The notes beneath the pieces are model-generated. The model ran no database searches, had not been told where the DNA came from, and worked only from the letters and a program-made list of their open reading frames with translations. From an uncultured Pseudorhodobacter sp. (lineage in GTDB: Bacteria > Pseudomonadota > Alphaproteobacteria > Rhodobacterales > Rhodobacteraceae), in the NCBI GenBank assembly GCA_945957495.1, contig CAMFLG010000142.1:1-7558 (forward strand): 7,558 bases of DNA, written 5' to 3'. The translations under genes and the position numbers were made by a program. Every line of letters begins with the position of its first letter. The stretch's first letter is position 1. Below are positions 6,121 through 7,558 of the stretch, piece after piece.

Positions 6121-6483
6121 TCAGGGTGTGTTGAGTTCGGCCTGACGGGTGCGCACGATCCGTTCGACAAGCGCGGCGGGCAGGGGGCGATCCGGCGCGA
6201 ACAGGACGCCGGATTTCGAGGTTTGGAACGGCGCGCAGTCGATCAGGGGGATGACGTTGCCCGAATGTGGGTACAGCCCGCAATGGTGTTTGAACGCGGC
6301 ATAGCCCGCCACCATCTTGCCCTTCTTGCCCTTCTTGTCCGGCGCACGAAAGCCGGGCATGGCGTAGGACATGCATTCGATATGGTCGGGCAGCAGGGCG
6401 CGCAACTGGGCACGCAGCTGGGTCAGTGCGGTGGCAAAGGCGGGGGGCAGGGCTGCGATATAGGCGTCAACCTCTGCGCTCAT
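6121..6483 (-). CDS. DUF1801 / YdhG-like domain protein
   Basis: A 120-residue single-domain protein resembling the DUF1801/YdhG family, of which some Bacillus members are described as iron chaperones; the role in proteobacteria is not established. Supporting landmarks: an N-terminal helix typical of the family (VDAYIAALP), MSYAMPGFRAP (38-48, matching the YGMPxF element), VAGYAAFKHHCGLYPHSG (58-75, matching the FAAFKNHxxLYP element), QTSKSGVLFAPDRPLP (87-102, matching SKGTxxFPxxxPLP) and a C-terminal IVRTRQAE. A lysine-rich insert (DKKGKKGK, 49-56) interrupts the region between the first two elements. The start at 6483 is chosen because it begins the recognisable domain and overlaps the purF stop as ATGA, indicating translational coupling. 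Upstream in-frame codons lie entirely inside purF and add no domain. No signal peptide or membrane segment is seen. Confidence 0.82.
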   Translation of the reverse strand: MSAEVDAYIAALPPAFATALTQLRAQLRALLPDHIECMSYAMPGFRAPDKKGKKGKMVAGYAAFKHHCGLYPHSGNVIPLIDCAPFQTSKSGVLFAPDRPLPAALVERIVRTRQAELNTP

Positions 6484-7558
6484 TCCGCGGCTTTCATCTC
6501 GAACCCTTCTTCGATCTTGTCGGACGGGGCCACCGGGTAATCGCCCGAGAAACAGGCATCGCAATAGCGCGGGTTCTTGGCGTCGCGGCCATTCGCCTCG
6601 CCCGCGGCGCGGTAGAGCCCGTCCAGCGAGATGAATTTCAGGCTATCGACGCCGATCCAGTCGCGCATCTCATCCTCGGACATAGTGGCGGCGAGGAGTT
6701 TGGACCGTTCCGGCGTATCGACCCCGTAGAAACAGGGCCAGGCGGTGGGGGGCGAGGCGATGCGGAAATGCACCTCTGCGGCACCCGCCTCAAGGATCAT
6801 GTCCTTGATCTTGCGGCTGGTGGTGCCGCGCACAACGGAATCGTCCACCAGGATCACCCGTTTGCCCTTGATCAGGGCGCGGTTGACGTTCAGCTTGAGC
6901 CGCACACCCATGTTGCGGATCTGCTCGGAGGGCTCGATGAAGGTGCGGCCCATGTATTGGTTGCGGATGATGCCCATGGCGTAGGGGATGCCGGATTGCT
7001 GGCTGTAGCCGATCGCGGCGGGGGTGCCGCTGTCGGGCACGGGGCAGACAAGATCGGCCTCTACCGGGGCCTCTTTGGCCAGTTCCACGCCGATCTGGCG
7101 GCGGGTTTCATAGACCGACCGGCCGCCAAGGATGCTGTCGGGGCGCGAGAAATAGACGTGTTCAAAGATGCAGAACCGCGATTTGGCCGGTGTGAAGGGC
7201 CGGGTCGAGTGGATTTTGCCATCCTCGATCACCACCATTTCGCCGGGTTCGATTTCGCGGATGAATTCGGCGCCGATGATGTCCAGCGCGCAGGTTTCCG
7301 AGGCCAGCGCCCAGGCGTTGTCGGCGATGCGGCCCAGAACCAGCGGGCGCACGCCCAGGGGGTCGCGCACGCCGATCAGTTTGGTGCGGGTCATGGCGAC
7401 GATGGAAAACGCGCCTTCAACCCGGCGCAGCGCGTCCTTGATGCGTTCCGAGATGTTCTTCTGGATCGACCGCGCCATCAGATGAATGATGCATTCGCTG
7501 TCAGATGAGGATTGGAAAATGCTGCCGCGTTCGATCAGCTCGCGCCGCAGGGCGGTGG
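6480..7558 (-). CDS. purF: Amidophosphoribosyltransferase, C-terminal about 358 residues (5' end beyond window)
   Basis: Catalyses the first committed step of purine synthesis: PRPP plus glutamine gives 5-phosphoribosylamine. The frame stays open to the right edge; codons above 7478 read ALRRELIERGSIFQ and SSSDSECIIHLMARS, a classic PurF glutaminase-domain stretch, so the true start and the N-terminal catalytic Cys lie outside. Counting from the Met at 7478: EHVYFSRPDS (106-115), VPDSGTPAA (147-155), RNQYMGRTFI (172-181) and the PRPP loop VILVDDSVVRGTTS (208-221). Cysteines at 103 (CIFEH), 249 (PCFYG), 306 and 309 (CDACF) match the four [4Fe-4S] ligands of the Bacillus-type enzyme. The C-terminus ends EEGFEMKAAE. 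It is the upstream gene of a minus-strand run with the DUF1801 and SDR genes. The length agrees with a full protein of roughly 480-500 residues. Confidence 0.95.
   Translation of the reverse strand, partial: TALRRELIERGSIFQSSSDSECIIHLMARSIQKNISERIKDALRRVEGAFSIVAMTRTKLIGVRDPLGVRPLVLGRIADNAWALASETCALDIIGAEFIREIEPGEMVVIEDGKIHSTRPFTPAKSRFCIFEHVYFSRPDSILGGRSVYETRRQIGVELAKEAPVEADLVCPVPDSGTPAAIGYSQQSGIPYAMGIIRNQYMGRTFIEPSEQIRNMGVRLKLNVNRALIKGKRVILVDDSVVRGTTSRKIKDMILEAGAAEVHFRIASPPTAWPCFYGVDTPERSKLLAATMSEDEMRDWIGVDSLKFISLDGLYRAAGEANGRDAKNPRYCDACFSGDYPVAPSDKIEEGFEMKAAE

Noticed and set aside
5462..6540. Overlapping plus-strand frames opposite the SDR and DUF1801 genes
   Set aside because: The minus-strand products have clear family motifs; the plus-strand translations have none and run across the intergenic repeat.
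6426..7508. Open frame of 360 codons on the plus strand opposite purF
   Set aside because: It is Gly, Ala, Asp and His-rich without motifs, while the minus strand encodes unmistakable PurF.
1..7558. Mobile elements, CRISPR arrays, tRNA or rRNA genes
   Set aside because: No transposase, integrase, regularly spaced repeats, cloverleaf or rRNA-like sequence was seen on either strand.

Overview
The window is GC-rich DNA with the codon use and gene content of an alphaproteobacterium, most likely of the Rhodobacterales/Roseobacter group. The main clues are a non-pyrrolysine trimethylamine-methyltransferase (MttB) family protein with an Arg-rich, RRSGG-type N-terminus, a Bacillus-type PurF, and spacer repeats of a kind I recall from Rhodobacteraceae genomes. 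No genome-level search was possible, so the taxonomy is inference.

Left half, plus strand (about 35-4010): three tightly packed genes read as one operon. They are an MttB-like methyltransferase (50-1603), an NAD(P)-dependent aldehyde dehydrogenase (1611-3041; its Shine-Dalgarno sequence overlaps the mttB stop) and a 3-hydroxyisobutyrate-dehydrogenase-like oxidoreductase (3111-4010). A 12-bp perfect hairpin lies between the second and third genes, and a stem-loop with a short T run follows the third. Together they look like a catabolic module for a methylated amine or betaine: demethylation plus oxidation of alcohol, aldehyde or hydroxyacid groups. The substrate cannot be read from the sequence, and no corrinoid protein or reductive activase is in view.

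Middle, plus strand (4165-5268): a PLP-dependent trans-sulfuration (Cys/Met metabolism) enzyme with its own strong ribosome binding site, separated from the operon by the terminator. It converges on the minus-strand genes across a 108-base gap that holds three consecutive hairpins.

Right part, minus strand (7558 down to 5377): the 3' portion of purF (its start is outside the window), a DUF1801/YdhG-like small protein whose ATG overlaps the purF stop by four bases, and a short-chain dehydrogenase/reductase with a degenerate active site. This is a housekeeping purine gene with two poorly characterised followers.

Most of the window is ordinary. I see no phage, insertion sequence, CRISPR array, tRNA or rRNA, and no convincing new multi-gene system. 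The items most worth a second look are the MttB operon, the spacer repeat shared by the mttB leader and the SDR leader, the triple hairpin, and the SDR lacking the usual NNAG and Ser elements.
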